Assembly: GCA_023384025.1 (NCBI GenBank)
Contig: JAHDXX010000129.1
Location: 1-8,895 of the forward strand
Origin: Sphingomonadaceae bacterium
GTDB taxonomy: Bacteria > Pseudomonadota > Alphaproteobacteria > Sphingomonadales > Sphingomonadaceae
Direction: 5' to 3'
Length of the DNA: 8,895 nucleotides
A program made the position numbers and the translations under genes. The notes beneath the pieces were generated by a model. It had not been told where the DNA came from, searched no databases, and worked only from the letters and a program-made list of their open reading frames with translations. Of the stretch, positions 1 through 5,646 are shown piece by piece. Positions within the stretch are counted from its first letter, which is position 1. Each line of letters opens with the position of its first letter.

Positions 1-327
1 GCATTCTGCCCTGCCGTGCTCCGCCGCGCCCTCGCGCGCCGGGCGCATGTAGTCGACCCTGAGGTCGAGTGTGGCGGCAGCGCGGAATTCGCCTGTGGTG
101 GTCCAGATCGCCATCCCGCAGGCCATGTCCATCAGGCTGATGATCGGGCCGGAGGCCAGCACTCCACTACCGGTTTCGCCGACCAGATCCTCCCGCCAGG
201 GCAGCGTCAGCTCGACCCAGTCGTCGCCGTGGGCGGTGTACTGCAGGCCAAGCCAGCCGGGATGCGCGCGCGAGAACACGAATCGGGCGGCCACCGCAGG
301 GTCGAAGCGGGCGGGTTCGGAGCTCAT
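1..327 (-). CDS. PaaI-like hotdog-fold thioesterase, partial (C-terminus outside window)
   Basis: The minus strand is open from an ATG at 327 to the window edge (109 codons). The protein resembles the PaaI/YdiI branch of hotdog thioesterases, which hydrolyse acyl- or aryl-CoA thioesters in the cytoplasm. Seen: a central hotdog helix at about residues 59-71 (SGPIISLMDMACG) with an acidic residue, D67, where the family has its catalytic Asp/Glu. This is followed by the strand TLDLRVDYMRP (86-96), a typical hotdog pattern. The family's usual His-Gly just before this helix reads Ser-Gly here (S59-G60), so activity or substrate may differ. A purine-rich AGGGCGGA lies about 12 bases before the ATG. 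The gene is divergent from the 52-residue peptide gene, with 129 bp between the two starts. The substrate cannot be told from the sequence; family assignment is fairly firm, exact role unknown. Confidence 0.8.
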   Translation of the reverse strand, partial: MSSEPARFDPAVAARFVFSRAHPGWLGLQYTAHGDDWVELTLPWREDLVGETGSGVLASGPIISLMDMACGMAIWTTTGEFRAAATLDLRVDYMRPAREGAAEHGRAEC

Positions 328-444
328 CGGGCCCGTTTGTCCGCCCTGACCGGGGATGACAACAACTTCATTTAAGGACGATGGCAGGACGGGTCAGTTT
401 GTGTTGCGGCTCAATCGCTTGTTGCCCGGGCCGCGTGATCAGAC

Positions 445-449
445 AGGAG
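445..449 (+). promoter_or_regulatory. Strong ribosome binding site (AGGAG) of the 52-residue peptide gene
   Basis: AGGAG stands 7 bases before the ATG at 457, near-ideal spacing. It is the best Shine-Dalgarno site in this three-gene cluster; the two downstream genes have poorer or overlapping sites. This decides that the small ORF at 457 is translated and suggests that the peptide is made in excess over the two larger proteins. I see no convincing -35/-10 pair in the 129-bp gap upstream (328-456). Confidence 0.7.
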
Positions 450-456
450 TACGATC

Positions 457-615
457 ATGGAACTGCCCACTATCGACATTGCCAGCCTGCCCGGCCTCGA
501 CGCGGCCACCGGCCTGTTCGGCAGCATTTCGAATGCAGGAGCCTATTTCGATGACCGGATCATCATCCTGATGGTCTGGTTCTACGACATCCTGCCCCCG
601 TCCAATCTGGGCTGA
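457..615 (+). CDS. Small 52-residue peptide, candidate precursor peptide of the cassette
   Basis: ATG at 457 to TGA at 613-615. No known family recognised. Seen: an acidic protein (E2, D7, D15, D32, D33, D44 against the single basic R34), without Cys, Lys or His. The first half (about 1-28) is Gly/Ala/Ser/Leu-rich with motif IDIASLPGLD. The second half has DDR (32-34), a hydrophobic aromatic stretch IIILMVWFYDIL (35-46) and the tail PPSNLG. The strong AGGAG and the 12-base gap to the next gene argue that it is real and co-transcribed. A leader half followed by a distinctive C-terminal half, upstream of two larger proteins, is the pattern of a ribosomally made, modified peptide; that is inference. 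Alternatives: a small membrane protein (the hydrophobic stretch is only about 12 residues, short for a membrane span), or a small subunit or regulator of the next two proteins. Confidence 0.7.
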   Translation: MELPTIDIASLPGLDAATGLFGSISNAGAYFDDRIIILMVWFYDILPPSNLG

Positions 616-627
616 GGCGGGCAAGCG

Positions 628-1599
628 GTGAAAGTTCACCCGGCCCTCGAAGTGCTGCGGAGCGATGCCGCTCCGCAGCACGAGGCCAGCCTTGCGCTCG
701 ACGAGGCGCGGCGGGACTGGCAGGCGCGCGCGGATGTCGCACGCTGGCTCGACCAGTTGGCGGACTATGGCAAGGGCGCCGCGCTGGACACACTGCCGCT
801 GCTGGCCGCCTCGGCAACTTGCCGGGAAACGGCGCGCGGTCTGATCGAACCTCTGGTCGGCACTCTTGGTGAAACTCTTGCCGTGCACCCGTTCGGGCTG
901 ATCCCTTTCCGGCACCAGATCGGCGGAAATCTGGTGGTGATGGAACTGGTCCGGGTGGAACGGGCAGCCATAACGCTGCTGGTCTACCGCCTCCAGGTTG
1001 AGGGCAGGCCGGAGACGGTGTGCTTCACGTCAGGCGCGCGGCACGAAGTGTGTCTCGGTGGCATGGCGCGGGCCACAACTGTCGGGATCGTGTCGACCCG
1101 CCCCGGCGGCGTGGTGATTACCGACCAGAAAGTGGCCATCGACACTGGCTGGAACGCCGCCTTCGACAACGCCCGCGAGGCCAAGATCGTGACCGAAGTT
1201 TCGGCCCCGCTTGTGATCATGCGGCTGCAACGCGACCTCGTCGATCCGCTGCCGGTCCGGGAATACCGGCTGGATGACGGCGCGCAGGTCCACGAATCGG
1301 CGGCGGACCGGCGCGACAGCCGCCGCGAACTGGCGCTCGCGCTGCTAGGCAGCATGGGGCGCCGCGATACCCTGCCAGCCATTGTTGGTGCCGCTCGCGC
1401 CGGCCCGGCCCATGTGCGCTGGGAAGCGGTGCGGCAGGCGCTTGGCCTTGATTCGGCCACGGGGTTTGCCCTGTTGTGCGACATCGCCCGCTCCCCCGGT
1501 GATCCGCTTGCAAGCGCGGCAGCGGCGCTGCGGGCGCAGCTGATCGAGACCTATCCCCAGCTGACCCAGCTGCACGGAGCCGAACAATGCCCCGCCTGA
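628..1599 (+). CDS. Uncharacterised protein with beta-rich core and HEAT-like helical C-terminus
   Basis: GTG start at 628, 12 bases after the peptide stop; a GAGG overlapping that stop is the only plausible ribosome site, suggesting translational coupling. No later in-frame ATG or GTG falls before the beta-rich core. The product has 323 residues and I do not recognise it. Seen: an amphipathic helical N-terminus (about 1-85), a beta-rich middle (about 88-230) and a helical tail (232-318) with HEAT-like pairs (LALALLGSMGRRDTLPAIV, then AHVRWEAVRQALGL). No signal peptide or membrane segment, so probably cytoplasmic. From the strand PLVIMRLQRD through the helical tail it lines up by eye with the next protein (VREYRLDDG against FDQYAFDPA, then the tail helices), so the two are probably distant paralogs. 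Histidines are scattered (H96, H139) with no HxH cluster, so a metal site is doubtful. It could be a non-catalytic partner or peptide-binding half. Codon bias matches the neighbouring genes. Function unknown. Confidence 0.75.
   Translation: MKVHPALEVLRSDAAPQHEASLALDEARRDWQARADVARWLDQLADYGKGAALDTLPLLAASATCRETARGLIEPLVGTLGETLAVHPFGLIPFRHQIGGNLVVMELVRVERAAITLLVYRLQVEGRPETVCFTSGARHEVCLGGMARATTVGIVSTRPGGVVITDQKVAIDTGWNAAFDNAREAKIVTEVSAPLVIMRLQRDLVDPLPVREYRLDDGAQVHESAADRRDSRRELALALLGSMGRRDTLPAIVGAARAGPAHVRWEAVRQALGLDSATGFALLCDIARSPGDPLASAAAALRAQLIETYPQLTQLHGAEQCPA
652..681 (+). repeat. Perfect 12-bp hairpin just inside the second cassette gene
   Basis: GTGCTGCGGAGC (652-663), loop GATGCC, then the exact reverse complement GCTCCGCAGCAC (670-681). 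It lies 36 bases after the peptide stop and 24 bases into the next reading frame (codons 9-18). No T-run follows, so it is not an ordinary intrinsic terminator. A strong stem here could protect the 3' end of a short peptide mRNA or slow read-through into the two larger genes. That role is inference. Confidence 0.6.
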
Positions 1600-2483
1600 T
1601 CGAGATGGCCGACGAGCAGAGCTGCTCGCTCGAAGAATGCATCGCCGGGCTTGACGCAACCGGCTTCGACCCGCGTGATGACGGGACCTTGCACGAAGCG
1701 GCCCGCTGGCTCCGTCGGCTGGGCAACAACCGCGATTTTCTCGGCGACATGCTGGTGGCAGAGCTGGTGGGGGAGGGACCTTCTCCGATGGTCGACAGCG
1801 CCTATTCGCCGCAGTCGATGATGTTGTCGGGTTTCCGTCCGGGCTATTTCCTGCGCGCCAATATCTGGCCGGCGAAGAGCGACCCGGTCTACCGGGCAAG
1901 CGGTGCTGGAACCTTTGCCTATGGCCTGGCGCATGACCACAATTTCGATTTCCTCACTCTCGGCTATCACGGGCCCGGGTACGAGAGCGATTACTGGGAA
2001 TACGACTACGAGGCGGTCACCGGCCTGCCCGGCGAGCGGGCGGGGCTGCGCTTTACCGGTCGCCGTACGCTGACCCCGGGCACCATCCTGCATTATCGCG
2101 CGCATCGTGACGTTCACGCGCAATGGCCGCCGGAGCGGCTGTCGGTTTCGCTCAATGTGATGGCCACCAATCCTGCGCAAGGATGGTTCGACCAGTATGC
2201 CTTCGATCCCGCCACCGACACGGTCGCGCGGGTGCTCAGCCCCAATTCGACCGAAGCGTTCCTGCGGCTGGCGGTCGCGCTGGGCAGCGGGGAGGCGGAC
2301 GATCTTGCGCGGCATATAGGGTCCTCGCACCCGAGCGAGAGCCTGCGCATGGCCGCTTTCGAGGCGCGGGCCGAGCAAGCAAAGCGGCTGGCAGAGGCTG
2401 ACTCAGTATGGCGCGAGGCTGAATTGAGCGGGTCACTGATGGTGGCAGGGCTCGCCAGCCAGCGCCGCAGGGAGCTGGCCTAG
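1587..2483 (+). CDS. Uncharacterised cupin-like protein with HEAT-like helical C-terminus, possible oxygenase
   Basis: ATG at 1587 overlaps the end of the preceding gene by 13 bases, with GGAGC at 1576-1580 as ribosome site; stop TAG at 2481-2483. The product has 298 residues and I do not recognise it with a name. Seen: helical N-terminus (about 1-60); a beta-rich core (about 68-217) with H116-D-H118-N-F-D121, the aromatic run YHGPGYESDYWEYD (127-140), then TPGTILHY with H169 and RAHRDVH (H173, H177); and a helical tail (221-298). HxH plus an acidic residue, followed by P-G-x3-H about 50 residues on, is the layout of the two cupin motifs that hold Fe, Mn or other metals. Metal-dependent, perhaps oxygenase, chemistry is therefore inferred. 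No signal peptide. The core end and tail resemble the preceding protein. The likely substrate, by context only, is the 52-residue peptide. Alternatives: an isomerase, or a binding-only cupin. Confidence 0.75.
   Translation: MPRLIEMADEQSCSLEECIAGLDATGFDPRDDGTLHEAARWLRRLGNNRDFLGDMLVAELVGEGPSPMVDSAYSPQSMMLSGFRPGYFLRANIWPAKSDPVYRASGAGTFAYGLAHDHNFDFLTLGYHGPGYESDYWEYDYEAVTGLPGERAGLRFTGRRTLTPGTILHYRAHRDVHAQWPPERLSVSLNVMATNPAQGWFDQYAFDPATDTVARVLSPNSTEAFLRLAVALGSGEADDLARHIGSSHPSESLRMAAFEARAEQAKRLAEADSVWREAELSGSLMVAGLASQRRRELA
2480..2483. other. Shared CTAG: convergent genes overlap at their stop codons
   Basis: Plus-strand TAG (2481-2483) ends the cupin-like gene and minus-strand TAG (complement of 2480-2482) ends ruvX. 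The genes overlap tail to tail by 4 bases, leaving no room for a separate terminator, so transcripts from both sides must run into the opposite gene. Confidence 0.9.
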
Positions 2484-2965
2484 AAAGCTGCCCCGGCGAG
2501 CGCGTCGATCGCGGCCTGCAGGATGACCGCAGCGGCGTGACTGTCGATCTTCTCCGCCCGGCGCGCGCGGCTCATGTCCTGGTCGATCATTGCCCGCTCG
2601 GCCGACGTGGTTGACCAGCGTTCGTCCCACAGCAGCACCGGCAGGCCGAGGGCTGCATGGAGGTTGCGGGCATAGGCCCGGCTGGCCTGGGCGCGCGGCC
2701 CCTCGCTCCCGTCCATGTTGAGCGGCAGGCCGATGACAATCCCCGTGACACCGCGTTCAGCGACGAGGGATGCGAGCACATCCCGGTCGCGCCCGAACTT
2801 GCCGCGCGGCAGGGTCTTGCCCGCGCTGGCAAAGCGCCATCCGGCGTCGCACAGGGCGGTGCCAATCGTCTGGGTGCCGAGATCGAGCCCGAGCAGCACC
2901 CCGCCGCCGGGCAATGCGGCGCGGAATTCCGGCGCCCGGTCGGTTACTTTTGCGTTCTGGTCCAT
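2480..2965 (-). CDS. ruvX: YqgF/RuvX family nuclease (putative Holliday junction resolvase / pre-16S rRNA nuclease)
   Basis: A 161-residue cytoplasmic protein with the RNase H-like fold of the YqgF/RuvX family, which is linked to pre-16S rRNA 5'-end maturation and proposed to resolve Holliday junctions. Seen: GLDLGTQTIGTALCD (26-40, with D28), VIGLPLNMDGSEGPRAQ (77-93), LWDERWSTTSAERAM (112-126, with E115) and DSHAAAVILQ (141-150, with D141). D28, E115 and D141 fit the three acidic active-site residues. Length is slightly above usual because of an N-terminal extension of about 22 residues. The ATG at 2965 lies inside the DUF3089 gene (22-base overlap) with GAGG only one base away, so translation probably depends on coupling; a GTG at residue 23 is a weaker alternative start. 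Last gene of the leftward block; its stop shares CTAG with the convergent gene. Confidence 0.93.
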   Translation of the reverse strand: MDQNAKVTDRAPEFRAALPGGGVLLGLDLGTQTIGTALCDAGWRFASAGKTLPRGKFGRDRDVLASLVAERGVTGIVIGLPLNMDGSEGPRAQASRAYARNLHAALGLPVLLWDERWSTTSAERAMIDQDMSRARRAEKIDSHAAAVILQAAIDALAGAAF

Positions 2966-4089
2966 GCCTCGACCCGGGCCACCACGTCGGCCTGCAGATT
3001 GGCCCAGAACAGCGGGATGTCGTAAACGTGGTAGTTGTTCCCCGGCAGCACCGCGTCGCCCATGTCCGGGGGATCACCGATCAGCAGAAGGCCGCGATCG
3101 TCGCACCGTGCCGGAACCGCGCCCCGGGTCAGCGTTCCGGTCACGAACTCCTTCTCCGGCACCAGCGTGCCGAGGTTGCGCTCTGCCTCAGCAGCACCGC
3201 CCCCGACAGCACCGGTCAGCGGGTTGGTGCACAGGATCGGGCTGGTGCCGCGCTTTTCCCCGTCGAAGCCGACCGAGGCTGCATAGCTTTCCAGCACGTC
3301 TGACGGATCGGCTGGTTCGGCATAGCTCGACCAGCTCATTACGCAGGCGGACTGATTGGCAGCGGCGCAGGCCGGAAAGCCCAGTGCGGGCAGGTCATGC
3401 GGCACCGAAATCGGCCAGCCCACGGCGTAGACCGCAGCGACCCGCGGGGCGATCTCGCTGGCCGCGACTTCCTCGCGCAGCAGCCGCAGCAGGTGCAGCG
3501 ATCCCTGGCTGTGCCCGGCGAGGACGATCGGGGTATCCTTGTCGACGCTCGAGACGAAGAACCGGAACGCCTGGCGCACGTCGTCGTAGGCAGCATCGAT
3601 GGCCTTCTGGCTATCCAGCGCATCGGTCAGGAATGCACCAAAAGTCGCCTGCCGGTACTTCGGGGCCCAGATCTCGCTTGCCTTGTTGAACGGGCTGGCC
3701 ATGCCGCGAACATAGATCTTCGCGATCCGTTGCGATTCCGCGTCGTCGAGGGCAGCGTTCCAGCTTGACCGGTCGAGGTAGCTGGTCGGGTGGACGAAGA
3801 ACACCGCGAACTCCGGCACCGGGCCATCGGCGGGTGTCGGAAGCGACAGCGCGTCGCGCGCATAGGCCGGTTGCCAGCGGGCGGGATCGTTGACGCCGAA
3901 GCCGGGGCGGGAAAGCCACATCGCCGGATCGTCATAGGCATTGGCTTCAAGCGGAGCCTGCACCTCGAACGCTTCACCGGGCACGAACACCGCGCGGGTC
4001 AGGTCCTTCCACCAGATTGCCATGATGAACCCGGCGGCAATCACCAGCACGATGATCGCAGCGACCAGATAAAGGAATTTGCGCGCCAT
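2944..4089 (-). CDS. DUF3089 alpha/beta-hydrolase, membrane-anchored
   Basis: 381 residues, ATG at 4089, 6 bases after the lepB stop, with GGAA about 10 bases upstream. Seen: a short positive N-terminus and one membrane segment at about 6-27 (FLYLVAAIIVLVIAAGFIMA), then a long domain that should face the periplasm. The nucleophile elbow is G192-H-S194-Q-G196 inside VLAGHSQGSLHLL. HPTSYLDRSSWNA lies upstream, and NNYHVYDIPLFWANL near the C-terminus gives the likely catalytic H354. These are hallmarks of the DUF3089 family, a serine-hydrolase-like family common in sphingomonads. Several cysteines (ACAAANQSACV; ILCTNP; ARCDD) could form periplasmic disulphides. Lipase or esterase activity is likely, but the natural substrate is unknown. 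It overlaps ruvX by 22 bases and is co-directional with lepB, so it is probably co-transcribed. Confidence 0.85.
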   Translation of the reverse strand: MARKFLYLVAAIIVLVIAAGFIMAIWWKDLTRAVFVPGEAFEVQAPLEANAYDDPAMWLSRPGFGVNDPARWQPAYARDALSLPTPADGPVPEFAVFFVHPTSYLDRSSWNAALDDAESQRIAKIYVRGMASPFNKASEIWAPKYRQATFGAFLTDALDSQKAIDAAYDDVRQAFRFFVSSVDKDTPIVLAGHSQGSLHLLRLLREEVAASEIAPRVAAVYAVGWPISVPHDLPALGFPACAAANQSACVMSWSSYAEPADPSDVLESYAASVGFDGEKRGTSPILCTNPLTGAVGGGAAEAERNLGTLVPEKEFVTGTLTRGAVPARCDDRGLLLIGDPPDMGDAVLPGNNYHVYDIPLFWANLQADVVARVEAWTRTQK

Positions 4090-4095
4090 CGCCGC

Positions 4096-4995
4096 TTATT
4101 CCGGCTGGCCGGCAATGGCAGGGCGCAGCGTCGTCCACGCCCGTTCGCCGCGCAGCGAGGTGAACCAGGTCACGGGGTTCCAGCCGGTGGTGCCATCAAG
4201 CGAGAACGTGATGAACTCAGCCCGGCCGCCGATGTTCTGCAGCGGCACCGGCCCGCCAAGCCCGCCGCCGCCATAGGGATCGACCGGGGCGCGGCTGTCC
4301 GCCGAATGGTCGCGGTTGTCGCCCATCACGAAGACATGGCCAGCGGGGACGGTGATCTCTTCGAAATTGTCGAACCCGCCGTCGTAATCCTCGTTCACCA
4401 CCAGATAGGTCGCACCATTGGGCAGGGTCTCGCGGGCGACCGGGATTTCGTAGACCGGCGTGCCGTCCTCGGTTCGCGCACGGTAGATCTCGAAGTCGGC
4501 GAGGCAGGGTCGCGCAGGCATGCCGCACAGGTGCTGGTCATCCGCCACCGGCATGCGCAGGGCCGGTTCGACCTGCTGCGGCACGGCGGTACCGTTGAGG
4601 ATGATCCGCCCGCCGCGCACTGCGATGGTATCGCCGGGCAAGGCGACGACACGCTTGATGTAGTCCTCGTCGCGCAGGGGGTGCACCGGGATCACGATAT
4701 CGCCATACTCGGGTGTCGAGCCCCATACCCGCCACTCGCCGCGCGGCAGCAGGTGGAACGAGACCGACGACCAGTTCCAGCCATAGGGATACTTGCTCAC
4801 CACCAGCCGGTCACCAACCAGCAGGTTGGGCATCATCGACGTGCTGGGGATATAGAACGGCTTGGCGATGAAGCTGTGGAAGGCGAGCACCGCCAGCAGC
4901 ATCACGGCAAGGCCGCGCAGCTCGGCCAGCCAGTTGACCTTTTCCTTGTCCGGTTCGGTAGCGATGGGGGTGGGGTCAGTCACGGTTATACTCAC
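4096..4995 (-). CDS. lepB: Signal peptidase I
   Basis: A membrane-bound serine protease that removes signal peptides from proteins exported by Sec or Tat. I chose the GTG at 4995 (299 residues) because it forms a GTGA overlap with the acpS stop. An in-frame ATG at 5034 would lie inside acpS, and a GTG at 4983 is also possible. Seen: cytoplasmic N-terminus, one membrane segment (about 28-44), catalytic serine S53 in IPSTSMMPNLLVGD, general base K114 in DYIKRVVALPGD, and the box-E motif GDNRDHSADSR (225-235). This is the Ser-Lys dyad set of family S26A. Between LPGD and box E there is a long insert with a Cys pair (LCGMPARPC), and a Gly-rich PYGGGGLGGP follows box E. The C-terminus has no second obvious membrane span. 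Fourth gene of the leftward block. Confidence 0.95.
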   Translation of the reverse strand: MSITVTDPTPIATEPDKEKVNWLAELRGLAVMLLAVLAFHSFIAKPFYIPSTSMMPNLLVGDRLVVSKYPYGWNWSSVSFHLLPRGEWRVWGSTPEYGDIVIPVHPLRDEDYIKRVVALPGDTIAVRGGRIILNGTAVPQQVEPALRMPVADDQHLCGMPARPCLADFEIYRARTEDGTPVYEIPVARETLPNGATYLVVNEDYDGGFDNFEEITVPAGHVFVMGDNRDHSADSRAPVDPYGGGGLGGPVPLQNIGGRAEFITFSLDGTTGWNPVTWFTSLRGERAWTTLRPAIAGQPE

Positions 4996-5393
4996 AGCGG
5001 GCGGGCCTCGATGATCACAAACGCCTGCGCCCATGGATGATCGTCGGTGAGGGTCAGGTGAATGACGGCCTCATGGCCTTCCGGCGTCATTTCCGCAAGG
5101 CGCTTGGCGGCACCATTGGTCAGCGCGAGGGTCGGCGCGCCGGACGGCGCGTTGACCACGCCGATGTCCTTGTGGAACACCCCGCGGCTGAACCCGGTGC
5201 CGACAGCCTTGGCGTAGGCTTCCTTGGCGGCCCAGCGCTTGGCGAAAGTCCCGACGCGGGTGTAGGGCCGCTTCGCCGCCTTGGCCCGTTCGACATCGGT
5301 AAAGCAGCGTGCCTCGAACTTCTCGCCCCACCGCTCGAGCGAATTGGCGATCCGGTCCATGTTGGTGAGGTCAGAGCCGAGGCCGATGATCAT
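4992..5393 (-). CDS. acpS: Holo-[acyl-carrier-protein] synthase
   Basis: Transfers 4'-phosphopantetheine from CoA to the serine of apo-acyl carrier protein, switching on fatty acid synthesis in the cytoplasm. 133 residues from the ATG at 5393, the usual size of AcpS. Seen: IIGLGSDLTNMDRI (2-15) with metal ligand D8, FTDVERAKA (31-39) and RWAAKEAYAKAVGTGF (53-68) with metal ligand E58, the two residues that hold Mg in this family. GGAAT lies about 8 bases before the ATG. The frame is open much further upstream (to 5660), but that extra 89-residue stretch is the hairpin element and is not AcpS-like. An ATG at 5414 (MGVRNYN) is a minor alternative start. The gene overlaps lepB by GTGA (4992-4995), implying coupled translation. 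Confidence 0.95.
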   Translation of the reverse strand: MIIGLGSDLTNMDRIANSLERWGEKFEARCFTDVERAKAAKRPYTRVGTFAKRWAAKEAYAKAVGTGFSRGVFHKDIGVVNAPSGAPTLALTNGAAKRLAEMTPEGHEAVIHLTLTDDHPWAQAFVIIEARPL

Positions 5394-5414
5394 ATTGTAA
5401 TTCCGCACGCCCAT

Positions 5415-5640
5415 CCGGGCGCGCGTACTCGGCGCTGATCCCTTCGCTTCGCTTCGGGGCGCCTGCGGGCGGGCAGTCGCCCTTGCCTTGGCCCGATGGG
5501 CCTGCGGGTATGCGATCGATCGCAGTCCCCTTCGAAAAATAAGCACGCGGTAGCGTGCGAGCGCGCGACCGCGCGCCGGCCGGTAGGCCGAAGCCAAGCA
5601 GCGCGGATGCGCTGCGCCCGGCGTTTGAGGGGCGCAAACA
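5415..5640. repeat. GC-rich multi-hairpin intergenic element between pdxJ and acpS
   Basis: Most of the 253-bp gap between pdxJ and acpS. From left to right: repeats of TTCGC (5443-5456); GGCCC-GAT-GGGCC (5490-5502); the 14-bp perfect palindrome TGCGATCGATCGCA (5511-5524); then four perfect hairpins almost end to end, each with a 4-base loop. These are GCACGC/GCGTGC with loop GGTA (5543-5558), GCGCGC/GCGCGC with loop GACC (5561-5576), CGGCC/GGCCG with loop GGTA (5577-5590) and GCAGCGC/GCGCTGC with loop GGAT (5598-5615). GTTTG/CAAAC follows (5623-5639). All three minus frames are stop-free across most of it, which explains spurious ORFs. It looks like a dispersed repeat of sphingomonad genomes, but one copy cannot prove that. 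Possible roles: mRNA processing or differential expression within the block. Confidence 0.6.
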
Positions 5641-5646
5641 AAAGAC

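Noticed and set aside
328..456. Promoter for the peptide cassette
   Set aside because: Possible TTGT/TTGC boxes are present but none has a matching -10 at 16-18 bases; I could not support a specific site.
652..681. Intrinsic transcription terminator
   Set aside because: The stem is strong but is followed by GAGGCCAGCC with no T-run, and it lies inside a reading frame that continues.
4096..5034. LepB starting at the ATG at 5034 (312 residues)
   Set aside because: It would overlap acpS by 43 bases; the GTG at 4995 forms the usual GTGA junction with the acpS stop and gives a normal N-terminus.
3790..5040. 416-codon plus-strand ORF opposite lepB and the hydrolase
   Set aside because: It is His/Arg/Gly-rich shadow translation opposite two genes with clear family motifs.
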